A stretch of DNA of 64,000 nt from Pycnococcus provasolii (GCA_049487715.1 CP150568.1:62001-126000); one strand, 5' to 3'; counted from the stretch's first letter, positions 10,101 to 19,908 are shown. Notes: a model not told the origin generated them from the letters alone. Made by a program: numbers and translations.

Positions 10101-11102
10101 GGCGAGCCGGACAGCGGCGATGGCGGAGGCAAGGGACGGCGTCGCATCAAGGGTGCGCCACCGCCTCCTGGCGAGCCAGACGACGATGACAGCATGGCCG
10201 TCTCGGGTTCGCACACCGCGTTGGATACTGGCGGCGACGGCGCGCTCGAAGACGACGCCGATAGCAAAAGTTGGATCGAGCGCATTCAGGAGCAGCAGCG
10301 CGCTGAAGAGCAGCTTTCGCTTGGGGTGTCTCTGCGAGATGCCAGCCTTGCATCACCATTCACCGTTCGCGGCTCCTCAATCCGCCCCTGCCTGGATATC
10401 ATCCGCCAAGGACGCACAACGCTCGTGGCGACGCTGCAGATGTTCAAGATTCTTGGTCTGCAGTGTCTCTGTGGGGCTTACTCGATGTCGGTGATGTACA
10501 TCCAGGGCGTGCGCCTCGGCGACTCGCAGGCTACATTCAGCGGCATCTTTTCCGCCGCGCTATTCTTCTGCCTTAGCCAGGCGAAGCCGCTCGACAAGCT
10601 CTCGCCCGAGAGGCCACATACGCGTGTTTTTTCCACCTACATTCTCGTCTCCATGGTGCTGCAGTTTGCGGCCCACCTGTCCTTCACGATCTATGCGACG
10701 CAACGAGCTCTCACGCTGCGTCCAGAGGGTGAAGAAGTGTGCGTGGCATTCGACTTGGAGGGAGGCAGCGAAGCCGCGTCGAGCTCGTTCGAGACGAACG
10801 TGGTGAACAGCGTGTGCTACATCGTGAACCTTTACACGTTGGCAACTAACTTTGCCGTCAACTACGTTGGACATCCTCACAGCACGCCAATACACGCCAA
10901 TCGCCCGATGCTCTTTGCCGTGCTTGCCATGATGGCGACGGCGACTTTGCTCTCCGTGGGCGAGTCTCCCGTGAACGAGTTGCTCGAGGTGAGCGCAAGC
11001 CTTCCCGGTACGCTGGGAACGGAGCTCGTCGCGTTCGCCGCTGCTGACTTTGCGTTTTGCTGGTGTGTGGAGAATGCGCTGCGCAAGCTTCCTTCGAGCT
11101 AA
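7194..11102 (+). CDS. SPF1: P5A-type P-type ATPase (Spf1/ATP13A1/PDR2 family)
   Basis: About 1,302 residues with the hallmarks of a P-type ATPase: TGES at about 353-356 in the actuator domain, PPELP at about 503-507 in the fourth membrane helix (the P5A signature), the phosphorylated Asp546 in DKTGTLT, and GDGTND at about 919-924. P5A pumps sit in the ER membrane and extract mis-targeted or mis-oriented transmembrane helices. The plant homologue PDR2/MIA affects phosphate response and pollen. The frame stays open upstream to 7101, but that part has no ATG and reads through the TTAGGG tract, so I place the start at 7194. Between GDGTND and the C-terminal membrane helices lies an unusual duplicated Pro-rich insert (see repeat entry). 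A TGTAA signal follows the stop by 24 bp. Confidence 0.95.
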   Translation: MPPPPNGGGGGVMDVACKHISAIRLHRKRKPYASLDAAPFAAVYVALVATALAQAHAVWPEASTPAVVAAAIAAAFTAHVLLALLCVWIPSVKAIVQYESARDVNNADAVRVKPAAFHGRETIVPLKRTPIFLGGNQGDKIYPGTDFTTDGDNQLSHTFEYRKQRFYLDTTTHTFRKLEFNFHQPPNKLVAAHGRGYGTDAKANAAKSVWGANVFDVPRPEFRQLLMNQMMQPFFVFQVFCVALWLLDAYWYYALFTLVMLVFFECTVVYQRQRTSDMLRRDVGESQNSLPVSVYRGGKWAPVPRSELLPGDVISLRSIDAREQAVLGVPAVDVPADCLLLGGVAVASEAMLTGESTPQWKSPVHERVCTAKEGDDEPLRRSRDKRHILFKGTTLVKHERPGSSSSAEGGGAKVPRPPDGGCVCLVMRTGFGTSQGKLMRSMLFSHERVSANSAEAGLFILVLLGIAVVAASYVLYDWTIAPNGRSLSKVMLMVMIILTSVVPPELPMELSLAVNQSLVELIKSGIFCTEPFRIPFAGKCDTCCFDKTGTLTSESLVLHGVVATDDFVKNRLVANLSDASAQCCRVLGVCHALTDASVDQGDPLDLAGFAAVRARFVSRDRVQPCNLPRPAEGASAPCRILRRFHFASELRRMSVICRVNSPGDRGSNSGVGGDILSALGGGSDERDELWVLAKGAPETIETLLEHVPDGYVACHQAWAKKGARVIALAARRIADAEEADDVLRVPREKAETNLHLVGLAIFECPLKTDSAACLAHLANSKHQLVMITGDAPLAACHVAKQCGILSSSKTLLLDLLPSQGSTPATAESSSTAICWQALDDSQPDKATSLAYQGAAQCSQLARDNIDLCVSGAAITELEHRGEANDALVHMRVLARTNPRQKALMIAALRAQGRTCLMCGDGTNDVGALRDSQVGVALLGGPSPAAVSPAGASKGGKRGQRRIKGAPPPPGEPDSGDGGGKGRRRIKGAPPPPGEPDDDDSMAVSGSHTALDTGGDGALEDDADSKSWIERIQEQQRAEEQLSLGVSLRDASLASPFTVRGSSIRPCLDIIRQGRTTLVATLQMFKILGLQCLCGAYSMSVMYIQGVRLGDSQATFSGIFSAALFFCLSQAKPLDKLSPERPHTRVFSTYILVSMVLQFAAHLSFTIYATQRALTLRPEGEEVCVAFDLEGGSEAASSSFETNVVNSVCYIVNLYTLATNFAVNYVGHPHSTPIHANRPMLFAVLAMMATATLLSVGESPVNELLEVSASLPGTLGTELVAFAAADFAFCWCVENALRKLPSS
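10071..10188 (+). repeat. In-gene tandem duplication encoding a basic/Pro-rich 23-residue unit
   Basis: Two copies 69 bp apart encode RRIKGAPPPPGEPD followed by an acidic/Gly linker, in the cytosolic loop after the GDGTND motif of the P5A-ATPase. The frame is preserved. Confidence 0.85.
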
Positions 11103-11125
11103 AGTTAAAGCACAGTGTCAAGTTG

Positions 11126-11130
11126 TGTAA
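11126..11130 (+). terminator. TGTAA poly(A)-type signal for P5A-ATPase
   Basis: TGTAA lies 24 bp after the stop at 11102. It is the green-algal near-upstream polyadenylation element. Confidence 0.5.
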
Positions 11131-11158
11131 CGTTGTACATACATAAGTGGCGCGTCCG

Positions 11159-12118
11159 TCACACTTTCCGTGGGTGGTACGTGGGAACTTGGAGCACGCC
11201 ATCGCCAGGACGCCACACGAGCACGCCGCGTCCCACCGTCTCCACCACACCCGGCACGCACCCTGGCGTACCCGCGAGCCTCGTGGCGCTTTGATCGAAG
11301 CGAACAACGGGTTCGTCAGAAAGTTCACTCTCCAAGCAAACCGCACGCCATGCCTCGAGCATTTTGAGGAGGATGTCTCTCCCCCCGAGCTCCCGTTCTG
11401 CGGGTGCGTAGGCTGCGAACGCCCTTGGAAAGAGGTGCGCCTCGAACCATGACGGAGGCGCGCCATCGGCCGTAGCACATTCATCCACCGCGAAGACAAC
11501 CTCACTCACCGAAGCATTGCCGCCTGCCGAAGCACTGCCGCGAAGTACGAGCGCGAAAGCGAGAGTACCAGTCGCATCCGTGGACGCTTCCACGAGCACA
11601 GCGTCGGCTCCGGCGAGCTGGACGTGCATGGCACACAGTGCCGCGGCGGCGTCGAACGCGTGGAGGTCGCGGAGCACGTTGCAGCACCTCACGAGCTCGG
11701 GTGCAACGCTCTCCGCGGGTAATGCGAAGCTCGCGTCCGCGACGACGAACCGGACATCCACGTTCGGGTGTGCGTCATATGCATCTGCCCGCGCTACGCG
11801 ATCCTCGACAATGTCAGTTGCGTACAGTATCGCGCCAGCTGGTAGATTATCTGCGAGCTCCAGTGCTGTCCATGGCGCGTCGCCGAATCCCACATCGACG
11901 ACGACTTTGCACCGACCTAGCGCACGTTTAGAATTTAGGTAGGAGTCGACAAGTCTGAGCCGTCCTCGCGCGGTGTGGCCACGCAGGGGCGGTAGCTTGA
12001 GGAGTGGCCAGCTACTTCCCGAGGCGGATGAGGACACCTCCACGCGCGTGCGCTTGGGCGTTAGCGCCTTGAGCGCAACGTTCTCAGGCACCTTATGGTT
12101 GTGAGTCGGCGGCGCCAT
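11159..12118 (-). CDS. Class I SAM-dependent methyltransferase-like protein
   Basis: 319 residues from an ATG at 12118. The strongest signal is a Rossmann motif I, VVDVGFGDAPWTALELA, at about residues 72-88. It is followed by an acidic strand end (ATDIVEDR) and a motif resembling VVADASF, in the order of class I methyltransferases. The substrate is not evident. The N-terminal 50 residues are basic/Ser-rich and could be targeting sequence, but no clear transit peptide is seen. The gene converges on the P5A-ATPase with only 56 bp between stop codons. A Rossmann-fold protein without methyltransferase activity remains possible. Confidence 0.75.
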   Translation of the reverse strand: MAPPTHNHKVPENVALKALTPKRTRVEVSSSASGSSWPLLKLPPLRGHTARGRLRLVDSYLNSKRALGRCKVVVDVGFGDAPWTALELADNLPAGAILYATDIVEDRVARADAYDAHPNVDVRFVVADASFALPAESVAPELVRCCNVLRDLHAFDAAAALCAMHVQLAGADAVLVEASTDATGTLAFALVLRGSASAGGNASVSEVVFAVDECATADGAPPSWFEAHLFPRAFAAYAPAERELGGRDILLKMLEAWRAVCLESELSDEPVVRFDQSATRLAGTPGCVPGVVETVGRGVLVWRPGDGVLQVPTYHPRKV

Positions 12119-12529
12119 CGATTACATCAACAACATTGTTGCCGAGCGAGGAGTCACAGACAGTTGGTTGCAGGAATTAGGAAATCTGGACCACTCTCCC
12201 CAGCTTATTATGGGGATCCCTCGTGGAACCCATTTTTGAAGCAACGTCGAGGATTTTTTTTCCCCTCGGGATCCCGGTCGAGCAAACAAACAATACATGG
12301 CGGCGCACACGTTCCCCACGTTTAATACTTCGTGTGGGGACTTCCCGGAGGTTCCCTTTTGGAAATAATGTGTAACTTGTAGTATCGCCGCCGCCCGCCG
12401 CCGCCCGCCGTAACGGGGGACGATAACCAATGAGAACACCGCGACGGACTGGTTGTTCTTCTACCTTTCAAAGATCCAAGACAAGATTCGCCGTTCGGCC
12501 GTCGCGGTAGACACCTAACCGCCGAAGCG
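12119..12529. other. Intergenic region, no supported gene
   Basis: It contains scattered GGATCC- and CCCGGG-like G/C runs and a CGCCGCCCGCCG microrepeat near 12388-12410. A 105-codon minus-strand frame here lacks coding character. Confidence 0.5.
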
Positions 12530-12880
12530 ATGCTCTACGTAATCCCTGTACTTGTTCCAATCGAAGCCTTCACGGCGACGATGTCGGAATTGGAGCAACG
12601 TTTACGAGAGCGCGACGACCACGCCCGCGATGCAGTCATACTAATACGCCAACGTGGCATCGACGTGCGCGAAAGCGTCGCTGCCTCGCTAAACGTCATC
12701 GCGCACGTCGACGACACCTCGCTTCCTGGCATAAATTATGCTGTGTGTGGACGATGCGCAAGGAAGGCTTGCCATGTTCCTCGCGACCGCCAACTCGCCA
12801 ACTCCTCCTCAATTGCTGGCCCGGTCGCGCTCGTTGAGCTCGCCAAGGCGGTACATGGGAAACTAGCAATGATGGTGTGA
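12530..12880 (+). CDS. Small uncharacterised ORF
   Basis: 116 codons from 12530, or 99 from a second ATG at 12581. The first 60 codons favour G/C in the third position and encode a charged, helical stretch (SELEQRLRERDDHARDAV). The second half is Cys-containing and less convincing, so the real gene may be spliced or shorter. No family is recognised. Treat it as tentative. Confidence 0.35.
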   Translation: MLYVIPVLVPIEAFTATMSELEQRLRERDDHARDAVILIRQRGIDVRESVAASLNVIAHVDDTSLPGINYAVCGRCARKACHVPRDRQLANSSSIAGPVALVELAKAVHGKLAMMV

Positions 12881-12929
12881 GGGTAGTGTGGATTAGATAT
12901 TTTCTAAAGTAAAATAACATTTTTTATTA

Positions 12930-13190
12930 CTATACAACAAGGCGTTGCTGACTGTTCGTTCGCGCCATGTGGGCCGAACCCACCGACGCGTTCGATGCCC
13001 CTTGCGAGCTTCCAGACCCGGACGCATTCATCAAATCATTCTGCGCCCAAGATTGCGTGCGACGGTGCAGTCCATGGGAGGACGAGCTCGAAGAGCCCAT
13101 TGGGCCGCCCGTGGGTGAGATGAGCGCGCTCGCGGCGATGGACGAGTATGCGTTGCTGATAGGAGGCGGCGGCGGAGCGAGACTCGGCAT
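12930..13190 (-). other. Alternative C-terminal reading frame of the EGF-repeat gene
   Basis: An 86-codon frame overlaps the last coding part of the EGF-repeat gene in a different frame. It has G/C-rich third positions and a Ser/Asn-rich, cytosolic-tail-like product. It may be the true tail if a second frame break or short intron lies near 13190-13220. Confidence 0.3.
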
Positions 13191-16100
13191 CTTCGGGATG
13201 CCCGAGGGGATGCCAGAGGGGAATGGAAACGAGAGTGTTCCCCTTGAGCGCGAGCTCCTCGCCTCCTATGTCGATGACGCCGCTACCGCCACCGCCGCTA
13301 CCAAGAGAGACACCACTGCTCTGCCGGCTCAGCGGCCTGGACGAGTCGTCCGCCTTACCGCTGCCGCCGCCGCCGCCGCCGCCGCCATTGCCCGTGTACC
13401 GCATGAAGCCCGTCACACAAATGACCGTGAGCACGATGGCACCAAGCATCGCGGCTCCCGGGCTTTCGGTGAATTCGGGAACACCAAACACAACCTGGCT
13501 AGGCATCGACTCTTTCTGCATCGTGCCTGCAATCACTGGCCCAACGACCCCAGAGTTAGATGCGAGCATGCCCTCGCCGGGCAGCTCAAGACCCAACAGC
13601 TGCGGCGCCCGCAGGCTGCAGTCGTCTCCCGCCGCGCCGTGATCGCACGTGCAGGTGCCGTTATCGCATCGCCCAAGTCCGGAGCAGTCGCTGGGGCACG
13701 CGAGGTTCACGACTGCTGACACCGTGAAGCGTGTCGAAGACATGATGCCGGTACCAGAAAAGTCCGATCCGTCACTCACAGCCTCGCGTCGCGTCGTGGG
13801 AAGCCATCGCACGCCGAGCCACCACGTGTGCCCACCCTCGCGCACGCTTCGGCTAGAGGGCGCAATCTCGTACGAGCAGCTCCACGGCGACGGCTCCGGC
13901 GCACGCGCGGAGTATCGCGTTGGCGTTGGCGGCTCGCCGTCGCGTACGAAAGCCTCCAAGACGAGGGCACGTGGCAACGGACGTGCCAGGATTCGAGGAG
14001 CTCTCGGCGGGGCGAAGCTGCACAGAAAGCCCGTTCAGCTTCAGCTCTCCCATCTCGATCTCGACGAATTGCCACTGCAGAGGAACGAGCGCCACGTCGG
14101 TGAGCTGCCCTGGCTGAATGCTCTCGTGCGCAAGTACCTGCACACCCGCGCAGTCGTCGCCGGTGAAGCCTCGAAAGCACACGCACTTCCCGTTGCGGCA
14201 TTCTCCCTGACTGTTGCATCCGCGGGGACACGTTGACTGCTGGAACTCCGCCAGCAGCTCATACGCACTCTCGGGTGCCGACGTGAAGACGCCGATCCAC
14301 CACTCCACATCCGGATCTCCCGCGCTCGTCGCCACGGACACCGATCCCGCACTCCCGATTGCAGAAGTTCCGCTAACGGCGTACGCGTCCAGTGCAGGTC
14401 TCGCCCCGCGACGCAACAGGAACTTTGTCGGCGACACGCCCGCGTCGCCCTCGTCGTCGGTGGCGTTGCTTGCACTGCCCATCGTCTGCGCCTTCAGCGT
14501 CACTTGCAGCTCCCCGCCCGTGGGTGGGAGCGTACGTATGACGTGGTAGCGCCACGTCCCGGGCGAAAGCAGCGCGGCGCTTGCACGACCCAGAACGAGC
14601 GTGGGGCTGCTTGCCGTTTCCAACAGGCTGCAGTCCGCGCCACCTCGTCCCGCGGGGCAGTAGCACGTTCCTCCAGCCATACCACATCGGCCACCGTGCA
14701 GCGTGCAGCTTTCGGGGCACGGGTACACGCGCTTACTGTGCAGAGTGAACGCCCCACCGTGCTCTCCGCCGTGCACGCCAATCCACCACGAGTACGCGCC
14801 GGGGTGGTCGACGCGGATCGCGCACCCGCTGTCGAGCCCGACCTCGCCCTTCGCCATGTACCCTTTGTTGTTGTTGTCACGCGGCTGCGTCGACCGGTTG
14901 ATGAAAACGCGCAGCGAGCTTCCTTGCACGCCCACGCCCGCGGCTGCAGCCGTGGGGACGGCGTTGCCTCGCAGGAACACGCCGGCAGCCTCGAGCTCGA
15001 CAACAAGCGCGGCGGTGGTTCGATCCGTGTTGACGTAGTAGTACCTCCAGCTGTTGGGCGCGACAAACCCGTCGATGTTGTGGCCAAACGTAAGAGCCTC
15101 GTAGCGAGACGTCGCACGCGCGCCGCAGTCGTCGCCGGTGTGCCCGTTGTGGCAGAAGCATCGACCTTGGTAGCACTCGCCGTTCCTCGAGCAGCTCGAC
15201 GGGCAGTCGGGCACGTCGAACACGCCCTCCAGCGTGTAGCTGACTCCTCGCGACCCCGCCAGCTCGCCACCGCGCACGCCGATCCACCACGTGAATCCGC
15301 CAGGATTGGGTATGATGATGCGTCGTTCGTCGACGTGCGTGTACTCGTCGATGCATCCCGACGCGTCTTCCGAGCTGCACACGCTGTCGTACCTGACGCG
15401 GTCTGGCACTGCGCTGCGCCGTATGAAAAGGTCGAGAGCGCTGGCGGCGGCGGACGACTGCTGCGAGTTTCCAATGGCGATGGGCGAGAGGCTGAATGTC
15501 ACGGCAAGGCTGTCCTTGGGCGCGTTGAAGTAGTAGTATCTCCACTGGTTCGACGTGATGTGTCCCGCGGCGGTTTCCTGCGTCGTCAGCGGAGCCTGCG
15601 GTTATGTGAGCGGGATTTGTGTGTGAAAAAAAAGTGTGTTGTGTCAGTCGGAATGCTTCCACGGCCGCATCCTTGCCCGATCGGTGCTCGATCGGCGCGC
15701 GCAACAACTGCAAGCGTACCATGATTCGCTCTTCCGAGCAGTCTGCACCGGCATATCCCGTGAAGCAGTGGCACCTTCCATCCACGCACTGTCCGTTTCC
15801 GTTGCACCGGCTCGGGCAATCTTTTAGCCTGTGCACGGCCGTGAGGGCGTTCACCCCAGTCGAGCACCAGCAGCCGCACACGACGAGCAGAATCAGCGTG
15901 AGAGCGGCGCTGTACAGTGTTAACTGCTGTGTACGTCGCCGACGACCACCACTGATGCTCTGCAGTTGCGGTCTCCTTGTTGGGAGGTGGCTGTCGCCGC
16001 CGCCGTGTCTTCTTCTCAAGTTGCTTCGAGGAGTGGATGCTGTCGCGCAAGTCGACGTGGCTTCGGAGGAGGTTGTCGCTGTTTGGTGAGCTGCGCGTGC

Positions 16101-16214
16101 TTCCGAAGAATCGAGCAAACTCGAGGCGGCCGGAGCCTGGGAGACCGTGTGATCATCGTGGTGCTTGGACCACCACCGGTCAACACATGACCTGGTCAAC
16201 ACAACGTTAACCAT
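13036..16214 (-). CDS. EGF-repeat membrane protein, two exons, with a frame break near the 3' end
   Basis: Exon 1 is 16214-15720 (165 codons), with a hydrophobic signal-anchor ([13 protein letters not shown]) before the first EGF-like module. A 124-bp phase-0 intron (15719-15596, GTACGC...CGCAG) joins M to APLTTQ. Exon 2 carries repeated modules of a beta-rich domain ending in a WWIGV-type motif, followed by EGF/tenascin-like CPxxC...CxC...G...GxDC units. Five EGF-like units are visible in total. A second hydrophobic segment ([15 protein letters not shown]) sits near the C-terminus, followed by poly-Gly. The frame starting at 15595 stops at 13853. The homologous continuation ([14 protein letters not shown]...) is in the +1 frame from about 13965, so one base is gained or lost near 13960-13975. 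The product is probably a surface or secretory-pathway adhesion/receptor-like protein. Ligand unknown. Confidence 0.8.
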
Positions 16215-17269
16215 AACTGTCACCAGACGTCTCCTATACACCAGACCACTGGCCACGCGCACAAGATACACAGACGACGCGAGATGGGTCGGGTCCCCGG
16301 GGCCCACGATGGGCTTCTGGGGATTTCTTCTGGGACGGGGAAATGTGTGCGGCCGAGATGTCTCTCTCTGCTCCCAGTCTCTCCCGCCTCGTTTGGTAAG
16401 GTAGGAGCCTTATGCAGCCGTCGACGGGACTGGATGCCCTGGATGCGGAATGCCAGGACGAGTACGGGTACCCGTAGGCGGATCGCGAAGACAACCTTGG
16501 GGAGGCCAACGCATCCCCACCCACAGTCCCCCCTGGAGGTGACGGCGCCGGCCGGGTGGGGATCCAGCTCGCTCGTGCTCATTCGTTCTTTCGTGAAAAT
16601 TAACAAAAAAATATTGCCAAATATGATAGTTCAGTTCCTTTTCGTAAACATCTTGCACGACCATCTTAATTTCAACTTTTCGGATCCTGCGACTCTGTTT
16701 TGTAAGTACTCATTTATGTGCGCGCATGTCTGAACTACTGGCTTCATTTGTGCGCGCGCAATCATCTATTATTTTTCCCATCAGAGCGGCGGAAGTGTGA
16801 ATTGGCAAGAATTGGCGTGAATTTTCAAGTTTTCTTATTTTTTGCTTTTCGTGTTCCATCCAGCTTGGGCGCTTGCTCCCCAGTCCCCCCTTCGTTGGTG
16901 CTTGGTGCCAAGATGGCACGGCCATCTGGAGTGGATGGATCGATCCACCATCAACGCACGATCCACATGGAATGCCAATTGCCAGAGTGTTCAAGAGGCG
17001 TGTGCCATGATTGCCATCCATTCACACGAGTTTTTCACAAAAGCAGCTGTCACAAAAGCAAAGAGAAAAAAAGAAACAAAACCCTAACCCATCTAACCCT
17101 AGCTAGGGAAAGAGTAACCCTAACCCTAACATGACCACCCCTTCATTCTTCATTCCTACTAACCCCGATTGGATTCATCCCCCCCTAAAATCTCCCAGGA
17201 GCAAAAAATATCTCCGACGAGATACAGGTATACACAAAACACAGCAACACGCACCGCGTCAGCAGCTCC
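16215..17269. other. Long intergenic region, no supported gene
   Basis: It separates two divergently transcribed genes. It contains GC-rich blocks near 16285-16340, an AT-rich block near 16590-16700 and a CCCTAA array at 17081-17130. The open frames here lack coding character. Confidence 0.5.
17081..17130. repeat. Interstitial CCCTAA array upstream of the 17270 gene
   Basis: About five imperfect CCCTAA units with one AGCTAGGG interruption. It ends 139 bp before the ATG at 17270. Confidence 0.85.
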
Positions 17270-18386
17270 ATGGCCACGACGCGCTTCGTCCACCGCCACG
17301 GAGGCGGTGCAGGTAAACTTCCTCGACTTACGCCACGCCGTGTCCGTCCATCTCTATTTCTGCACGCAACCTCGACGTCGTCATCCTCCAGCTCATCACC
17401 ATCATCTGTGGAGTCATCGGAAGGGAATTTGGAGACGCGCACGCGCGCGAACGCTCACCACGCCGACGGCCCTGTGCGCGCACCCGCCCATCACCACAGA
17501 TGAAGAACACGACCAAGCGGTCAAGTACAGAGTCAAGTTCGTGACGGCGTATGGACGCGGGGCGGGCGCGTCCACGCAGGACGCGGGAGTACAAACGTGC
17601 CTTTTAGCTGAAGACGGACGCGCGTTCATGTTCCGCGTCGAGCCGTACACGGATCAACTGGAAACGGGATGGGTCAAGCGCAGGTTCGAGGACGGCGCCG
17701 TGGATGAAGTCGTCGTCGACGCGCCGGACCTCGGCGAAAACATCGCCGCCGTGTGGGTCGCGCCGGAGGAAGGGACGTGGTGCCTCCAGGAGGTGGACGT
17801 GCAGCGCGTCGACGCCGAAGGAAAAGGCGGGAAAATGCAAAGATTCGCGTGCGGCGCGCTACTTGGCGAGCCGCCCGCACGAGACACCGCCGTCGAACTC
17901 AGGCCAACCGCGACGGCGTCAACGTCAACGGACACGTCAACGCCCACCTTCAAGCCCGCGCCATCCAACGCGAACTTCACGGACGAAGAGCGCGAAGTGC
18001 TCGCTCGCCTCGGTGTGGAGGAGTACCGCCGGAGACGGCGTAAGGCTGCCTTAATTGACGCAGCACTCGTCGGCAGCGGCGCGGGCGTGTTGGCATTCGC
18101 TGTGCCCTCGCTTGCACCTGCATACGCATTCGGCGGTGCAGTTGGTGCGACGTACCTCGCCTTGTTAGGCCTTGGCGTAGATGCGATTGGAGACGAGGGA
18201 ATGGGACCCATATCGCGAGTTCGGCGCGTGCTCGGCGCGCCACCTGTCCGCCTCGCGCTCGTGGGAGCAGCCACTGTGCTGGCAGTGACGTACGGCGACG
18301 ACGTAATGTCCCAGACACTTGCACGCCTAGCGGCTGGCGCCGGAGGTTTCTTTTGTTATAAGTTGGCTGTTATTGTTGCAGTGTAA
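17270..18386 (+). CDS. Plastid-type membrane protein with PLAT/LH2-like N-terminal domain, probably two exons
   Basis: The conserved frame (KYRVKFVTAYG...) has no ATG upstream of it. A well-placed ATG at 17270 lies in another frame and meets a consensus donor, CAG|GTAAAC, at 17313. Acceptors at 17391 (79-bp intron) or 17499 (187-bp intron) both restore the frame in phase 1. The 17391 choice gives an Arg-rich, transit-peptide-like start and a protein of about 345 residues. The N-terminal half resembles a PLAT/LH2 beta-sandwich. The C-terminal half has about four hydrophobic segments (e.g. ALVGSGAGVLAFAVPSLA). The function is not known; a thylakoid or envelope location is inferred. TGTAA overlaps the stop codon. 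Confidence 0.7.
18382..18386 (+). terminator. TGTAA overlapping the stop codon
   Basis: The last codon GTG and the stop TAA together create TGTAA. Confidence 0.45.
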
Positions 18387-18472
18387 CAAAATTGCAAAGC
18401 AGAGGAATAGAAATCTGCCGGGGATTCGTCGTAGGACAGTTTCCCCATTTTTCCACCCATCCGTTCCGTCCC

Positions 18473-19801
18473 ATGGCGGCGACAATCCACAAAAAAACTT
18501 CTTCGGTCAGTCCCTCCGATGTCGGTGGTGTGAAAACGCATTTTTCTAGACTGAGTTTACTTGATTCTGTCTCACACCACTGGATTCCTGGTACCATGCA
18601 GCTCGTGCAATTCTGTCTACGAAGAAAGTTTACAGAATCCAGTCGACCGAACAACTCGTCCAGCGCTCCACACATGGGGGCGTACTACCACGCCGCTTTG
18701 CGACCTCTGTCATCGTCATTTTCGGCGCCGAACACACCCAAAGCATCGAGAGATGCATATGATGATGCGCTAACATACCAAACGACGACGTGCGCGCACG
18801 TTCACACATCGGCGTCTGTGCCAGATAAACGAACGTGCGGAGGAATCGTTGTCAGCGTCAAGCCAGTCCCCAACAAACAAGACGACGAAGAAGAAACTGT
18901 CGTTCTTGGAATACTCGTGCCTCCGAAACCGAAGGAACGTGCGCAAACAGCCAGCGGTGGAAACGACGACGACGACGACGACGACTGGGCGGTTTTGGAA
19001 ATCACGAGGTACGACGGCAACCTCAAAGACAGAAATATCGACAACGACTACTTCTCCGCCGACGGTGACGTGGCTGAGCACGCGGCTTGGGGTGCCGTGC
19101 CAGAAGCCGTGCCGCCGTTTAACTCCTCCGACGTCTACGCGCCCGTGCGCACAATCACGTGCCGCGCACGCACACGCGTCAGGCACGCCGCGCCGCTTCG
19201 CATCTCAGGCACGCACACAGTCAGCGCCGTCACTCCAGATGGCGGCGACGCGCTCGCCCTGACCTTTGAGCATCGCGGGAACGCGTCGGACGTCGTCGTC
19301 GAGTCGGTGGAAATGTGTGGTGCCACGAGTCAAGCTTCCACTCCGTGCACGTGCATGCCGTGGGCAGACGGTGCGCCACCACTCCCTCTGCAGCTCGCGG
19401 CTGGTGACGTCGCGAGCCTAGTGCTTCTACCCGATGCTGTTCGCGGCGGCGACGATGTCGGAAGCGAAGGGGGATGCGAAGTCGTCGTGGGGTACCGCTG
19501 CGTGGGAGAAAAGGTGTCGCTCTGGCTGCGACGACGCGTTGCCTGGACTCCACGCACAGTCAGCGCGGTGACGGCGGCGGTGGACGCAACGCGCGCAACC
19601 ATTTGGGCGGCGAATCACAGCCTCGACGAAATCAAGGATGCGGAGATGACACTGCCAGATGCATGGGGTGGCCACATTGTGTCCATCGGAAGGCTGGCAC
19701 CTGGTGAAACGTGCGGCGTAGCTGTGCGACGCGCCGACGGAGTCGCCGACGACGACATAATATCACCCCCATCGATCGTGGATCGCACTTCGCGTGTATA
19801 A
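18473..19801 (+). CDS. Uncharacterised protein with beta-rich (Ig-like) segments
   Basis: 442 residues from the ATG at 18473 (CCCATGG context). Later ATGs at 18596 and 18674 are alternatives, and the first 65 codons are less coding-like. An acidic run (seven Asp) near 18964-18984 precedes two beta-rich parts with alternating hydrophobic strands (TVSAVTPDGGDALALTFEHRG, then VVVGYRCVGEKVSLWLRRR). This pattern resembles the Ig-like modules of trafficking-complex subunits such as TRAPPC13, but I see no diagnostic motif and do not assign a family. It follows the preceding gene by 86 bp in the same direction. Confidence 0.65.
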   Translation: MAATIHKKTSSVSPSDVGGVKTHFSRLSLLDSVSHHWIPGTMQLVQFCLRRKFTESSRPNNSSSAPHMGAYYHAALRPLSSSFSAPNTPKASRDAYDDALTYQTTTCAHVHTSASVPDKRTCGGIVVSVKPVPNKQDDEEETVVLGILVPPKPKERAQTASGGNDDDDDDDWAVLEITRYDGNLKDRNIDNDYFSADGDVAEHAAWGAVPEAVPPFNSSDVYAPVRTITCRARTRVRHAAPLRISGTHTVSAVTPDGGDALALTFEHRGNASDVVVESVEMCGATSQASTPCTCMPWADGAPPLPLQLAAGDVASLVLLPDAVRGGDDVGSEGGCEVVVGYRCVGEKVSLWLRRRVAWTPRTVSAVTAAVDATRATIWAANHSLDEIKDAEMTLPDAWGGHIVSIGRLAPGETCGVAVRRADGVADDDIISPPSIVDRTSRV

Positions 19802-19809
19802 TAGTTGGA

Positions 19810-19814
19810 TGTAA
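19810..19814 (+). terminator. TGTAA poly(A)-type signal after the 18473 gene
   Basis: TGTAA is 9 bp downstream of the stop at 19801. Confidence 0.45.
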
Positions 19815-19875
19815 AGCAGTTTTTGATTGTATTTTTAGTGGACAAACAAGGTTTTCGAGGTTAAGCCTAACAAGG

Positions 19876-19880
19876 TTACA
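19876..19880 (-). terminator. TGTAA poly(A)-type signal for CSN6
   Basis: TTACA on the + strand reads TGTAA on the minus strand, 29 bp after the CSN6 stop. Confidence 0.5.
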
Positions 19881-19908
19881 ACAAATAGATGAAGTTCCAT
19901 GAGTCGCA

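Noticed and set aside
14877-15595. Downstream part of a 476-codon minus-strand frame that starts at 16307
   Set aside because: Only its part before the intron donor at 15719 is the real first exon; beyond it the frame reads intron and then exon 2 out of frame.
14504-15724. 406-codon + strand frame
   Set aside because: Antisense to the EGF-repeat gene; it is Arg/Val-rich with no recognisable domain and is explained by the GC-rich opposite strand.
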